A DNA stretch of 64,000 nt from Microlunatus flavus (GCF_900110855.1 NZ_FOFA01000010.1:139652-203651), one strand, 5' to 3'. Shown: positions 36,801-44,764, counted from the first letter of the stretch. Notes: a model not told the origin generated them from the sequence alone. Translations and numbers: made by a program.

Positions 36801-37732
36801 ACGCTCTTGCGCGACAGCTTCGCGACCTCGTCGCCGGCGGCCGTCGGGCGGGTCGGGGTGAAGGTCCAGGCGTCGTTGCGGAAGTCGACGACCACCGGCT
36901 CGGTGAGCTTGGCGGTGTCGCCGACGCGGACGTCCTTGCTCCGCGTGATGTAGGGCGGGGTGCCGCGGTTGGCTGTCGAGTCGAACTTGGTCGTCAGCCC
37001 GTCGTCGAGCACGACCCGGCGCTCGGCGTTGCGCTCGGCCTGCTTGCGCTCGGCCTTGCTGCCCAGGCGCGCCTTGTCGGTCGGCTGCACCAGGCGGCCG
37101 CCGGTGGCGAGCCCGAGCTCGCCGTACGTGCCCAGGTTGTAGGTGTCGTTGACCGTCCACTTCTCCGTGCTGGAGAAGAGCATCGACTCGAGGTTCTCGC
37201 GGCGGTCGTACGTCGATGCCCAGGAGACGCCGCTGACCGGCTTGACCTTCTTGTACGACGCGTCCGACCTGGTCACGGTGACCTTGCCGGCGATCTCGGT
37301 CAGGCTGTCGGCCTCGGGGTCGTCGCTGCTCGGGAACTCCGCGACCGTTCCGCTGACGGTGACCAGGTCGCCGACCTTCACGTCGACGCCCGCCTTGCCC
37401 GTGTAGACGAACACGGCGTCGGAGGCCTTCTTGAGGCTGCGGTCCTTGCCGCCGGTGCCCGGCGTCTGGATCACGAACCCGCTCAGACCGCCGGTCGGGT
37501 AGGCCGCGGTCACGACCGACGGGGTCGTCGTGACGTCCTTGCCGACATAGGCGGAGAAGCGGCCGGTGCCCTGGATCATGGCGATCGGTAGCGGGGTGGC
37601 GGCCGACGCGGTGCTCGGCACGGCGACCAGCAGACCGCCCGCCAGGGCTCCGACGGCGACGGCGCTGGCGCTCGAGCGGCTCAGGCGCCGCCTCCAGGGA
37701 CTGCTCCAGCGATGGGGGCTGGGGACGGGCAA
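33869..37732 (-). CDS. Secreted two-enzyme protein: ExeM/NucH-type nuclease plus 5'-nucleotidase
   Basis: A 1287-residue exported protein. Residues 1-44 are a Sec signal ending TASA. An OB-fold region follows (about 50-160), then an endonuclease/exonuclease/phosphatase domain (ASFNVLNYF near 326, MEIENS near 396, LDHVLLNP, SDHDPVKVG). Next is a calcineurin-type phosphatase (NFNDFHGR near 687, GDSIGAS, GNHEFDRG) with a 5'-nucleotidase C-terminal domain (TLGDLVAEMYR), and a C-terminal beta-sandwich. It could degrade extracellular DNA to nucleosides and phosphate. The start is TTG 37732, supported by AGGAG 7-8 nt upstream. Confidence 0.93.
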   Translation of the reverse strand: MPVPSPHRWSSPWRRRLSRSSASAVAVGALAGGLLVAVPSTASAATPLPIAMIQGTGRFSAYVGKDVTTTPSVVTAAYPTGGLSGFVIQTPGTGGKDRSLKKASDAVFVYTGKAGVDVKVGDLVTVSGTVAEFPSSDDPEADSLTEIAGKVTVTRSDASYKKVKPVSGVSWASTYDRRENLESMLFSSTEKWTVNDTYNLGTYGELGLATGGRLVQPTDKARLGSKAERKQAERNAERRVVLDDGLTTKFDSTANRGTPPYITRSKDVRVGDTAKLTEPVVVDFRNDAWTFTPTRPTAAGDEVAKLSRKSVEKVPSVKGDVSVASFNVLNYFTTLGTASKTCKSNPVSSDGTPNTVASGCDQRGAWDAADLGRQQDKIVDAINSLDASVTGLMEIENSAKLGEPADEATKTLVAALNKAAGRAKWAYVPSSDQLQPVADQDVITNALIFQPAKVTWGGKAYADGKDATEAGPFGNARTPIAAKFTPMGGGAPMLVVVNHFKSKGSAPDDPADPNADLGQGAWNAARVAQAKALLAWLPGVQTDARTDAVAMLGDFNSYTHEDPLETLYAAGWTNAAKQKDYSYNFDGLSGSLDHVLLNPAADERMTGSGVWNINSIEPVLREYSRYKSTAVDYFTDGNPYRASDHDPVKVGLKKGKAGETTLTMLNFNDFHGRIQPRGSRDTGTTQFFGTVEQQRAVGGEGNTVLLSAGDSIGASLFASSVQQDQPTIDVLNAADVDASAVGNHEFDRGFADLDGRVRDAADWTYLGANVYKKGTTTPALPTYAIVDRGGLKVGVVGAVTQETSTLVSPAGIKDVEFGDPVTAVNRVAKQLTDGKKSNGEADVVVAEYHEGAPKTQLDPTTGAQVVSLDDQLKASPVFAHLVNDTSSKVAAIFTAHTHQAYAYSAPVPGVAGATRPVTQSGSYAAFLTRVTLTVDTKTKKVLAHTEQNLAPTKVSDDDLVAAYPRVRRIAGIVDAALDRADELGSVKIGETTHELTRAFSGGGEDRGQESTLGDLVAEMYRSSTSSPERGSAQIGVQNPGGIRTDLDEGAITFGEAASVLPFANSLFTVDLTGAQFKTLLEQQWQTTTDGSAPSRDYLQLGLSKNVTYTYDASLAQGSRITSITVDGKPIDPTVTYRVATNSFLAAGGDNFRVFSEGANSKDTGLSDLDSWTDYIKAETPVSPSFAKQAVQVKGLPTVLGTGTDASVDVSSLDFRSRPTEGGDFAGADENPTSITASLNGAEIGSSPVEDGSSTITLVVPRDATPGAGTLVLTTDTGTKVTIPVTVG

Positions 37733-37846
37733 CGGGGTCTCCTCGCTCGTGGGGACGCCGACCGGGATGAGGGTCGGCGGGCGCGAGAACTGTCTCCCGG
37801 GGCACTGACAAAACTCAACCCCCCTGCGGGTGGAGCCTCTGAAACG

Positions 37847-39040
37847 TCACACGTCGTTCACACGGGCCGCCGCCCGGGCGAGCGCGGCCTGACGGACCAG
37901 GTGGTCGCGCTCGAGCGTGCTCGTGCAGCGCTCGGCCGCCCGCGCGTACGCCTCGGCGGCCTCCGGCAGATCGCCGGCCAGCCGCAGCAGGTAGGCCCGG
38001 GTGGCGTCCACCCGGTAGCGGCCCTTGAGCTCGGGGGCCACCCGCTCGACCTCGAGCAGCCCCGCCGACGCCCCGAGGACGTGGCCGACCGCCACGGCCC
38101 GGCTCAGGACCGCCGCCGGGTCGTCGCGCACCGGGTCAGGGCTCTGGGCCAGCAGCTCGTCGTACCAGGACAGGATCTGCGACCAGTCCGTCTCCGCCGC
38201 GGTCGTCGCGTCGTCGTGCAGCGCCGCGATGGCCGCCTCGACCTGGAACCGTCCCCGCCGCTGCTCCCCCAGCGCTCCCTGCAGGATCCGGACGCCCTCC
38301 GCGATCTCGTCGTGGTCCCACAGCGCGCGGTCCTGCTCGTCGAGCGGGACGAGCCGGCCGCCGACGACGCGCGCGCGGTGCCGGGCGTGGTGCAGCAGCA
38401 TCAGCGCGAGCAGGCCGCGGACCTCCGGTTCCGGGCTCGCCAGCACCAGCTGGCGGGTCAGGCGGATCGCCTCCCGCGCGAGGTCGTGGCGCTCGTCGCC
38501 CTGGTGCCCGGTCGTGTAGGCGAGGTGCAGGACGTGCAGCACCACGGCGACGTCGGCCGGGGCGTCGAGCGAGCGGTCGCGCAGCGTCGCCTTGGCCCGG
38601 CTGATCCGCTGCGCCATCGTCGCCTCCGGCACGAGGAACGCGTCGGCGATCTCCCGCGTCGTCAGGCCCGCGACGGCCCGCAGCGTCAGCGCCACCGCCG
38701 ACGTCGGCGACAGCTGCGGGCTCGCGCAGAGGAAGAGGAGCAGCAGGGTGTCGTCGGCCTGCTCGGTCGGGCCGGGTTCCGGCTCCTCGTCGACCCGCTC
38801 CTCCCGACGACGCCGGGCGGCCTCGCTGCGGACGGCGTCGGTCAGCCGGTGCACCGCCGCCCTGGTGAGCCACGCCCGCGGGTCGCGCGGCGGGCCCGTC
38901 GGCCAGGTCCGCAGCGCGTCGACGAGAGCCTCCTGCACCGCGTCCTCCGCACTCGCGAAGTCCGCCCCGCGCCGCAGCAGCGCCGTGATCACCTGGGGGA
39001 CGAGGGCCCGCAGCAGGCCCTCGTCCATCACCTCACTCAC
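37847..39040 (-). CDS. ECF sigma factor with TPR-like C-terminal extension (ECF42-like)
   Basis: The 397-residue protein begins with sigma region 2 (VITALLRRGADFASAEDAVQEALVDALRTWP...PRAWLTRAAVHRLTD) and region 4 (LTLRAVAGLTTREIADAFLVPEATMAQRISRAK). It continues with about 220 helical residues, a SnoaL-free, TPR-like extension. This layout and the adjacent DGPF gene match group ECF42, which uses the extension instead of an anti-sigma factor. GTG 39040 overlaps the DGPF stop by 4 nt. Its regulon cannot be read here. Confidence 0.9.
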   Translation of the reverse strand: MSEVMDEGLLRALVPQVITALLRRGADFASAEDAVQEALVDALRTWPTGPPRDPRAWLTRAAVHRLTDAVRSEAARRRREERVDEEPEPGPTEQADDTLLLLFLCASPQLSPTSAVALTLRAVAGLTTREIADAFLVPEATMAQRISRAKATLRDRSLDAPADVAVVLHVLHLAYTTGHQGDERHDLAREAIRLTRQLVLASPEPEVRGLLALMLLHHARHRARVVGGRLVPLDEQDRALWDHDEIAEGVRILQGALGEQRRGRFQVEAAIAALHDDATTAAETDWSQILSWYDELLAQSPDPVRDDPAAVLSRAVAVGHVLGASAGLLEVERVAPELKGRYRVDATRAYLLRLAGDLPEAAEAYARAAERCTSTLERDHLVRQAALARAAARVNDV

Positions 39041-39450
39041 TCGGCGTAGGAGGGAGGGGCCTCCATGATCTGGCGGATCTGGATCCACTCGTAGAGGGGC
39101 TTGCCGCCGGGTCCGGGCTCGGAGGAGACGTACGCGGCGATCTCGACCGCGCGGTCGTACGAGTCGACGTCGATCGCGTACCAGCCGGCGACGAGGTCAC
39201 CCGTCTCCGGGTGCGGCCCGTCGCTGCGCACCGGCGCCGCGCCCGGGCCGCCGTAGCGGATCCACTCCTGGTCCATCGACAGGCCCTGGGCGTCGAGCCA
39301 CTCGCCGCGCTCCTTGAGCATGACGTTCACGTGCTCGAGGAACGCCATGTGCGCCTCGATGTCGGCCGGGTCCCACTCCGGCATCGGCGGCACGGGCGTC
39401 GGCAGCTCGGGGCCGCCGCGGTAGTGCTTGAGCAGCAGGTACTTGGGCAT
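39037..39450 (-). CDS. YCII/DGPF-domain protein
   Basis: A 137-residue protein opening MPKYLLLKHYRGG, with WLDAQGLSMDQEWIRYGG, then a DGPHPETGDLVAGWYAIDVDS segment that corresponds to the DGPF-type motif, and a C-terminal EIRQIMEAP-like end. Such proteins accompany ECF42 sigma factors; their role may be sensing, but this is unproven. AGGAG lies 7 nt before ATG 39450. The overlap with the sigma gene shows the two are co-translated. Confidence 0.9.
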   Translation of the reverse strand: MPKYLLLKHYRGGPELPTPVPPMPEWDPADIEAHMAFLEHVNVMLKERGEWLDAQGLSMDQEWIRYGGPGAAPVRSDGPHPETGDLVAGWYAIDVDSYDRAVEIAAYVSSEPGPGGKPLYEWIQIRQIMEAPPSYAE

Positions 39451-39556
39451 CTCGTCGCTCCTTCGTGCTGGCCACGCCTCTCGCGGCCCTTCGCCGAGGA
39501 GACGGAGCCGGTTCAGCGTCCTCGACACGGTAGGGGATGCGGTTTTGGAGAAGGCT

Positions 39557-39594
39557 CGCTGAGCTCGTCGAAGGGCCTCGAAGAGGTCAGCGTT
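39557..39594. repeat. Degenerate intergenic repeat copy
   Basis: CGCTGAGCTCGTCGAAGGGC followed by CTCGAAGAGGTCAGCG is a diverged inverted copy of the TTCGACAGGCTCAGGG family, including the flanking CCTCTTCGAGG module seen at other sites. Confidence 0.75.
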
Positions 39595-39612
39595 CTTGCC
39601 GAACCGCAGCCC

Positions 39613-40782
39613 TCAGCCGACAACCTCGGCGAACACCCCACCCTCCCCGAACGCGAGCCGGGCGAACCGCTCCCCCATCCGCACGTGCGCCTCCGGCCCC
39701 GGGTGCAGCCCGTCGGGCAGCGGCAGCGCCTCCGCGTCCGCCGGCCCGTACAGCTCGAACCCGTCCAGGTAGTGCAGGTGCGGGTCCGCCGACCGCCGCT
39801 CGACCAGCGACGCCAGCTCGCGCCGGATCACCTCGAGCGTGAGCTTGCCCGCCGCGACCTCGGCGGGGTCGCCCGTGGCGATGAACTTCACCTGATCCGT
39901 CCCCAGCGTCGCCGGGTCCACCGCGCCTGGTCCCGGCGTCGCCTCGTGGATGCCGCAGAAGATCGGCGACACCAGCAGCAGCGGGGTGTCCGGGTGCCCG
40001 TCGCGGATCGTGTCGAGGAAGCCGTGCACCGCCGGCACGAACGCCCGCAGCCGCATGGAGTCGAGGTTCACGACGTTGATGCCGAGCTTGACGCTGATGA
40101 CGTCGGCCGTCGTGTCTCGGATGACCCGCGCGAGGAACGGGTCGATCAGTGCGCTGCCCCCCAGCCCGAGGTTGACCAGCTCGACGCCCGCACGCCGCGC
40201 CGCGACGGCGGGCCAGGTCTCGCTCGGCGCCGCCGCGTTGGAACCGTGGCTGATCGAGCTGCCGTGGTGCAGCCAGCGCGGCCTGGTCGACACCACCGGC
40301 TCCGTCGGGGCGTCGGTCCGTAGGGCGACCAGCTCGAGCCCCTCGTTGTGCGGGAGCCAGACCTCGACGATCTTGTCGCCCTCGGGCAGCCCGCTGAGGG
40401 CGGTCGTGTGCGACGGACCCCGCTCGTACGCCGTCGCGCCGGTCTGCAGGTCGACCACGACCGCGTCGCCGCCGTCGAGCACGTCCCGCGCGACGAAGCC
40501 GCCGTCCACGTAGACGTCGAAGCAGCCGCGCGCCCGATCGGCACCCCGGTACGCCACCCTCGTCAGGTGCGACACGAGCTCCAGCGTCGTCGCGCTCGTC
40601 CGCACCACCAGGCGCGCGCCGGCCGGCTGCGTTTCCATGGCCAGCAGCTGCCCGTCCGGGAACTGCTCGCGCACCCACGCCGGCAGCCGGTGCAGCCGGA
40701 CGCCGCGGCCGGTGGGTTCGAGCTCGGCGACGCCGTGGACGTACGCGGTGCTGATCGGGGTGGTGATCGGCGTGGTGATCAT
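39613..40782 (-). CDS. SGNH/GDSL-type hydrolase
   Basis: A 389-residue protein with an N-terminal beta-sandwich of about 140 residues and a C-terminal SGNH esterase domain. Catalytic blocks: WLHHGSSISHGS (Ser), NLGLGGSALIDPF (Gly), VKLGINVVN (Asn) and DGLHPG (Asp-x-x-His). The layout resembles carbohydrate-esterase-like GDSL hydrolases; I see no signal peptide, so it is probably cytoplasmic. ATG 40782 overlaps the TetR stop by 4 nt (ATGA), so the TetR protein and hydrolase are co-expressed. Confidence 0.9.
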   Translation of the reverse strand: MITTPITTPISTAYVHGVAELEPTGRGVRLHRLPAWVREQFPDGQLLAMETQPAGARLVVRTSATTLELVSHLTRVAYRGADRARGCFDVYVDGGFVARDVLDGGDAVVVDLQTGATAYERGPSHTTALSGLPEGDKIVEVWLPHNEGLELVALRTDAPTEPVVSTRPRWLHHGSSISHGSNAAAPSETWPAVAARRAGVELVNLGLGGSALIDPFLARVIRDTTADVISVKLGINVVNLDSMRLRAFVPAVHGFLDTIRDGHPDTPLLLVSPIFCGIHEATPGPGAVDPATLGTDQVKFIATGDPAEVAAGKLTLEVIRRELASLVERRSADPHLHYLDGFELYGPADAEALPLPDGLHPGPEAHVRMGERFARLAFGEGGVFAEVVG

Positions 40783-41366
40783 GCGGGTGCTCCATCGAGG
40801 GTGGTCGGCCAGGCGCGGACGACGGCGTCCAGCGCGGTGAGGGTGCGCTGCCAGGAGGCCTCGGTGCCGGGCTCGCGGTGCGCGAACCCGCCCGAGCGCT
40901 CGAGCGCGAGGAAGCCGTTGACCGTCGCGCCCAGGAAGCGCGTCGCGTGCACGAGCTCGACCTCGGGCACGTCGTAGCCGCGCAGGACGGCCATCGTCAG
41001 CGTGGCGACGCGCACGGCACCGTTCGAGACGGCCGTCGTCGGTGACGCAGGCTGCTGCAGCGCGGCCCAACGTCCCGGGTGCTCGCGGGCGAAGGTTCGC
41101 TGGGCCTCGGCCAGCCCGATCAGCGCGTCGCGCCCGGCCTTGCCGGCGACGGCGTCGGCGATCCGGTCGGCCAGCTCCCCGAGGGCCAGCTCGTGCAGCC
41201 CCGCGAGCAGCTCGGCCCGGTCGCGCACGTGGTTGTAGAGGCTCGCCGTCTGCACCCCAAGTCGCCGCGCGACAGCCGAGAGCGTGACGACCTCGAACCC
41301 GACCTCGTCAGCCAGCTCCGCCCCGGCGGCGACGACTGCGCTGGTGGACAGGCTCGCTCGAGGCAC
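40779..41366 (-). CDS. TetR/AcrR-family regulator (WHG-domain type)
   Basis: A 195-residue regulator. The N-terminal HTH reads VVTLSAVARRLGVQTASLYNHVRDRAEL. The C-terminal ligand domain includes AEAQRTFAREHPGRWAALQQPA and HATRFLGATVNGFLALERSGGF, typical of TetR proteins with a WHG-type C-domain. GTG 41366 lies 6 nt after TAGTTT (minus strand, 41378-41373), suggesting a leaderless mRNA. It heads a two-gene operon with the SGNH hydrolase and probably controls itself through the inverted repeat just upstream. Confidence 0.9.
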   Translation of the reverse strand: MPRASLSTSAVVAAGAELADEVGFEVVTLSAVARRLGVQTASLYNHVRDRAELLAGLHELALGELADRIADAVAGKAGRDALIGLAEAQRTFAREHPGRWAALQQPASPTTAVSNGAVRVATLTMAVLRGYDVPEVELVHATRFLGATVNGFLALERSGGFAHREPGTEASWQRTLTALDAVVRAWPTTLDGAPA

Positions 41367-41383
41367 CCCTCGAAACTAACACC

Positions 41384-41400
41384 TGTAGTTTGCGCCTACA
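41384..41400. promoter_or_regulatory. Candidate TetR operator
   Basis: TGTAG (41384-41388) and CTACA (41396-41400) form an inverted repeat with a 7-bp spacer. It lies 6 bp upstream of the -10 box of the TetR gene. Confidence 0.5.
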
Positions 41401-41412
41401 AGTCGTAGGAGG

Positions 41413-41489
41413 AACGCTCCCTGAGCGTGTCGAAGGGTGTAGGAACGCTCCCTGAGCTTGTCGAAGGGCCTCGAAGAGGTCAGCGTTCC
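41413..41489. repeat. Two inverted copies of the intergenic repeat
   Basis: GCTCCCTGAGCGTGTCGAAGG and GCTCCCTGAGCTTGTCGAAGG (each read on the plus strand) lie about 34 bp apart. The second carries the CCTCGAAGAGGTCAGCG extension found at 39557 and 58320. Confidence 0.85.
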
Positions 41490-41513
41490 TCAGGAGAGAC
41501 GAGAAGAAGAACC

Positions 41514-41813
41514 TCAGCGGTTCAGGTCGAACCCGAGCCGCTTCGCGGAGCGCGCCCGCTGCCGCGTCTCGCGCAGGCGACGCAGCCGCTTGACCAGCAG
41601 CGGGTCGACGGCGAGGGCCTCGGGCTTGTCGATGAGGGCGTTGAGCACCTGGTAGTAGCGGGTGGCCGACATCTGGAACTTCTCGCGGACGGCCTGCTCC
41701 TTGGCGCCGGCGAACTTCCACCACTGCCGCTCGAACGCGAGGATCTCCGCGTCGCGCTCGCTGAGCCCGGGTGCCTGCGCCGTCGACTGCGCCTGGTGGT
41801 CGGGGATCGCCAT
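41514..41813 (-). CDS. DUF3263 helix-turn-helix protein
   Basis: A 99-residue actinobacterial protein. The core LSERDAEILAFERQWWKFAGAK-EQAVREKF followed by MSATRYYQVLNALIDKPEAL matches DUF3263, a sigma-region-4-like HTH, and the tail is Arg-rich. The ATG at 41813 lies 7 nt after TACGCT (minus strand, 41826-41821), so the transcript is probably leaderless. A perfect palindrome abuts that -10 box, so the gene is probably tightly regulated, perhaps by its own product. Confidence 0.88.
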   Translation of the reverse strand: MAIPDHQAQSTAQAPGLSERDAEILAFERQWWKFAGAKEQAVREKFQMSATRYYQVLNALIDKPEALAVDPLLVKRLRRLRETRQRARSAKRLGFDLNR

Positions 41814-41830
41814 GGGTCGAAGCGTACGCA

Positions 41831-41854
41831 GCGAATGACAGTCGTGTCATTCGC
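41831..41854. promoter_or_regulatory. Perfect 10-4-10 palindrome at the DUF3263 promoter
   Basis: GCGAATGACA (41831-41840) and TGTCATTCGC (41845-41854) are exact inverted repeats around GTCG. The site covers -15 to -38 relative to the DUF3263 promoter and lies about 50 bp before the manA -10 box (TAGGCT, 41905-41910). Confidence 0.75.
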
Positions 41855-41917
41855 CTCGCCGCATCCGAGGTGCTGCCGGGCGCACGTCGGCACGGTCGCG
41901 TCCCTAGGCTCGTGCCC

Positions 41918-43105
41918 GTGATCCTGCGCATGAAGGGCGTGGTGCAGCCGTACGCCTGGGGCTCCAAGACCTTCCTTCCCGTGCTGCTCGGGACCGAGCC
42001 GACCGACGAGCCGCAGGCCGAGCTCTGGCTGGGGGCGCACCCGAGCGCGCCGGCGACCCTCGACGGCCGCTCGATCGACGAGGTGATCGCCGCCGACCCG
42101 AAGGGCGTGCTGGGCGCGAAGTCGGTCGAGGAGTTCGGGCCGCGGCTGTCCTACCTGCTCAAGGTTCTCGCCGCCGACGAGCCGCTGTCGCTGCAGGCAC
42201 ACCCGTCGCGCCAGCAGGCCGAGGAGGGTTACGCGCGCGAGGAGAAGGCCGGGGTCGCCCGCGACGCGAAGGACCGGCTCTACAAGGACGACTGGCCCAA
42301 GCCCGAGCTGCTCTGCGCCCTGATCGAGTCTGAGGCGCTCTGCGGCTTCCGGGCCCCTGCGCGCACGTACGCCCTCGTCTCCCAGCTCGGCGCACCGCGG
42401 ACCGCCGAGCTGCTCGCACCGCTCGCCGACGACTCGGTGCCCGAGCCGGAACGTATCGAGCAGGTCTTCTCGAAGGTCATGCGCCTCGAGGACCCGGAGT
42501 CGTACGTGTCCGAGCTCCGCTCGGCCGCCGATGCGCTCGGCGACTCGCCCGACGCCGAGGTCGCCCTGCTGGCGGACACCGTCCGGATCCTGTCCGACCA
42601 CTACCCCGCGAACCCGGGCGTCCTGGCCGCCTTACTGATGAACCGGGTGAAGCTGCAGCCCGGGGAGGCGATGTTCCTCGACGCGGGCAACCTGCACGCC
42701 TACCTGCACGGCGCCGGCATCGAGATCATGGCCAACTCCGACAACGTCCTGCGCGGCGGCCTCACCAGCAAGCACGTCGACGTCGAAGAGCTCGTCTCGA
42801 TCCTCGACTTCTGCCCCATCGCCGACGACCGCATCGAGCCCGAGCCCGTCTCCCCCGGGGTCGACCGCTACCCCACCCCGGCGACCGAGTTCGCCCTCTG
42901 GCGCCTGTCTCCGTCAGGTTCGTCCGTCGAGGTGCCGGCGACCGAGTCTGGTCGCGCCCTTGTGGTGACCGACGGCTCGGTAACGCTCTCGTCGGACGAC
43001 CCCGACATCACCGTCGAGCGCGGCCAGGCGGCGTTCCTCGACGCAGGCACCTCGGCGACCGCGTCGGGCGACGGCACGGCCTTTCTCGCCGGTCCAGGCC
43101 TCTGA
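41918..43105 (+). CDS. manA: Mannose-6-phosphate isomerase, type I
   Basis: A 395-residue cupin enzyme interconverting mannose-6-phosphate and fructose-6-phosphate with Zn. Diagnostic segments are QPYAWGSKTFLPVLLG, LQAHPSRQQAEEGYAREE (metal Gln/His), KPELLCAL (metal Glu) and LDAGNLHAYLHGAGIEIMANSDNVLRGGLTSKHVD, the PMI signature containing the third metal-ligand His. TAGGCT lies 7 nt before GTG 41918, so translation likely begins there on a leaderless mRNA; ATG 41930 is the alternative. It supplies GDP-mannose synthesis or mannose use. Confidence 0.94.
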   Translation: MILRMKGVVQPYAWGSKTFLPVLLGTEPTDEPQAELWLGAHPSAPATLDGRSIDEVIAADPKGVLGAKSVEEFGPRLSYLLKVLAADEPLSLQAHPSRQQAEEGYAREEKAGVARDAKDRLYKDDWPKPELLCALIESEALCGFRAPARTYALVSQLGAPRTAELLAPLADDSVPEPERIEQVFSKVMRLEDPESYVSELRSAADALGDSPDAEVALLADTVRILSDHYPANPGVLAALLMNRVKLQPGEAMFLDAGNLHAYLHGAGIEIMANSDNVLRGGLTSKHVDVEELVSILDFCPIADDRIEPEPVSPGVDRYPTPATEFALWRLSPSGSSVEVPATESGRALVVTDGSVTLSSDDPDITVERGQAAFLDAGTSATASGDGTAFLAGPGL

Positions 43106-43150
43106 CGCCGCGCCTGGTCAGCCCGCCCTTCGGTACCCTGTCCTCACCCT

Positions 43151-43226
43151 GCTGGCGTGGCGCAATTGGTAGCGCACCTGTCTTGTAAACAGGCGGTTGT
43201 CGGTTCGAGTCCGACCGTCAGCTCCA
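43151..43226 (+). tRNA. tRNA-Thr (TGT anticodon)
   Basis: A complete cloverleaf can be drawn: acceptor GCTGGCG/CGTCAGC, D-arm GCGC-AATTGGTA-GCGC, anticodon stem CCTGT/ACAGG around CTTGTAA (anticodon TGT), and T-arm GTCGG-TTCGAGT-CCGAC. The CCA end is encoded at 43224-43226. TACCCT (43134-43139) is a suitably placed -10 box. An AT-rich gene island starts about 110 bp downstream. Confidence 0.95.
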
Positions 43227-43339
43227 AGCGCGAACAGCTCCATCACGCATCTGTGCAGACCGGTGCTAGACGCCCGGGCGCCACGACCCGGGTACCCCTA
43301 CGAAGCCGGAACTCTGGCATCTTCGAGTAGGTTTCAACC

Positions 43340-44764
43340 ATGAGTCAAGTGGTGGTCGGAAGCGGCACGACCCGACGTCGAAATCGCAAGTCAGGCCCGC
43401 AGAAGCACTTTCGCCTCGGCGTATCCGGGTTCAAGGCGGTCCGCGAAGAGGTGGCAATCGATATCGCCCCACTGACCGTGATCGCCGGTGCCAATAGTTC
43501 CGGAAAGTCTAGCTTCATGCAGCCGTTCCTGATGCTGAAACAAACGCTCGAGGCAAGTTTCGATCCTGGAGCCATCCTTCTCTACGGTCCGAACGTAAAA
43601 TTCACGGACCAGAGCCAGCTGCTTTCGAGGGGCGCCGCAAAGGCCGACACCGTCTCCAACTTCAAAGTGATCTTCGGGAGGGAGAACACGACTCGGGTAC
43701 TTCAGTTCGAACCCGGTTCAGAGGGCTTTGTCGTAGCCAAAGATACTCGGATTTTGAACGATAGCGAACTATCGTTGAGTGCTACTCCCACAGCCGCAGA
43801 GATGAAGAAGGTTAGGGGACTATTTGGCGACAAGCTCGAGGAGGTGAGAAAGAGCTTCTCGAAGACCTTGGCCGGAGGAGGCCAACATTGGGACCTAGTG
43901 ACCTCACGGAACAGATTCTTTCTAGATCCGGGCATCAGCCTCGTGCGCGACGCAGATTCCCACGGCGGCGTCACGTCTATATCGATCTCGGTCGGCATCG
44001 ACGACGACTCAAGTTCGAGCGATGAATGGATCAACCTGCTACAGGGGATAATCCACGTTCCCGGCCTACGTGGAAATCCAGAACGAGCCTACTCGAGGTC
44101 TGCGGTTGGCGAAACCTATCCGGGAACGTTTGAAACGTATGTTGCAAGCATAATTCATAGTTGGTTGAATCCGTCGCCGAAAGACAAGGAGCCAGCCGCC
44201 AAGGCACTAGCTGGCCTCACGAGCGACCTCAATCTACTAGGCCTGACCTGGAAGGTGGCGACTCGCCGGGTGAATGATGCTTCACTCGAGCTTCTAGTCG
44301 GTCGGCTCTCGCACGCGAGGCAGGGCGGCGCTTGGGATTTAGTGAGCGTTGCCGACGTCGGATTTGGCGTCAGCCAAACTTTGCCAGTACTTGTAGCGCT
44401 ACATGCCGCCGAGCCCGGGCAACTCGTTTACATCGAGCAACCCGAGATTCACCTACATCCACGCGCTCAATTGGCGCTTGCCGAATGCCTTGTCAGTGCA
44501 ACAAAGCGGGGTGTCACGATGATCATTGAGACACATAGCTCACTTCTGGTCCGTGGCATTCAGACCCTCGTCGCACGCAAGGTAGCGCGACCTAGAGACG
44601 TATCACTCAATTGGTTCGACCGCGACCCCGAGACCGGGGTTACGGTAGTCAGCAAGGCCGACTTGGACAGAGAGGGAAGATTCGGAGATTGGCCCGTTGA
44701 CTTCGACGAAATATCTCAAGATGCCGACTGGGCTTATCTTGAAGCTGTGAGCCAAGCCCAATGA
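43340..44764 (+). CDS. ABC-type ATPase of a probable defence/toxin module
   Basis: The 474-residue protein is an SMC/ABC-like AAA_15/DUF3696-type ATPase. Seen are Walker A GANSSGKSSF (about residues 50-59), signature-like DVGFGVSQTLPVLVALHAA, Walker B with D-loop VYIEQPEIHLHPRAQLALAE and the His switch IIETHSSLL. The roughly 250-residue insert between Walker A and signature would form a coiled or lid region. Codon use and base composition (many A/T third bases) differ sharply from all neighbours, indicating transfer. Its stop overlaps the next ATG (ATGA). ATPases of this group pair with nucleases in Septu, Gabija or retron-type defence. Confidence 0.88.
   Translation: MSQVVVGSGTTRRRNRKSGPQKHFRLGVSGFKAVREEVAIDIAPLTVIAGANSSGKSSFMQPFLMLKQTLEASFDPGAILLYGPNVKFTDQSQLLSRGAAKADTVSNFKVIFGRENTTRVLQFEPGSEGFVVAKDTRILNDSELSLSATPTAAEMKKVRGLFGDKLEEVRKSFSKTLAGGGQHWDLVTSRNRFFLDPGISLVRDADSHGGVTSISISVGIDDDSSSSDEWINLLQGIIHVPGLRGNPERAYSRSAVGETYPGTFETYVASIIHSWLNPSPKDKEPAAKALAGLTSDLNLLGLTWKVATRRVNDASLELLVGRLSHARQGGAWDLVSVADVGFGVSQTLPVLVALHAAEPGQLVYIEQPEIHLHPRAQLALAECLVSATKRGVTMIIETHSSLLVRGIQTLVARKVARPRDVSLNWFDRDPETGVTVVSKADLDREGRFGDWPVDFDEISQDADWAYLEAVSQAQ

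Noticed and set aside
34754..37591. 945-codon plus-strand open frame opposite the nuclease/nucleotidase gene
   Set aside because: The composition is a typical high-GC shadow (Val/Arg/Asp/Gly), and the minus strand shows clear enzyme motifs throughout.
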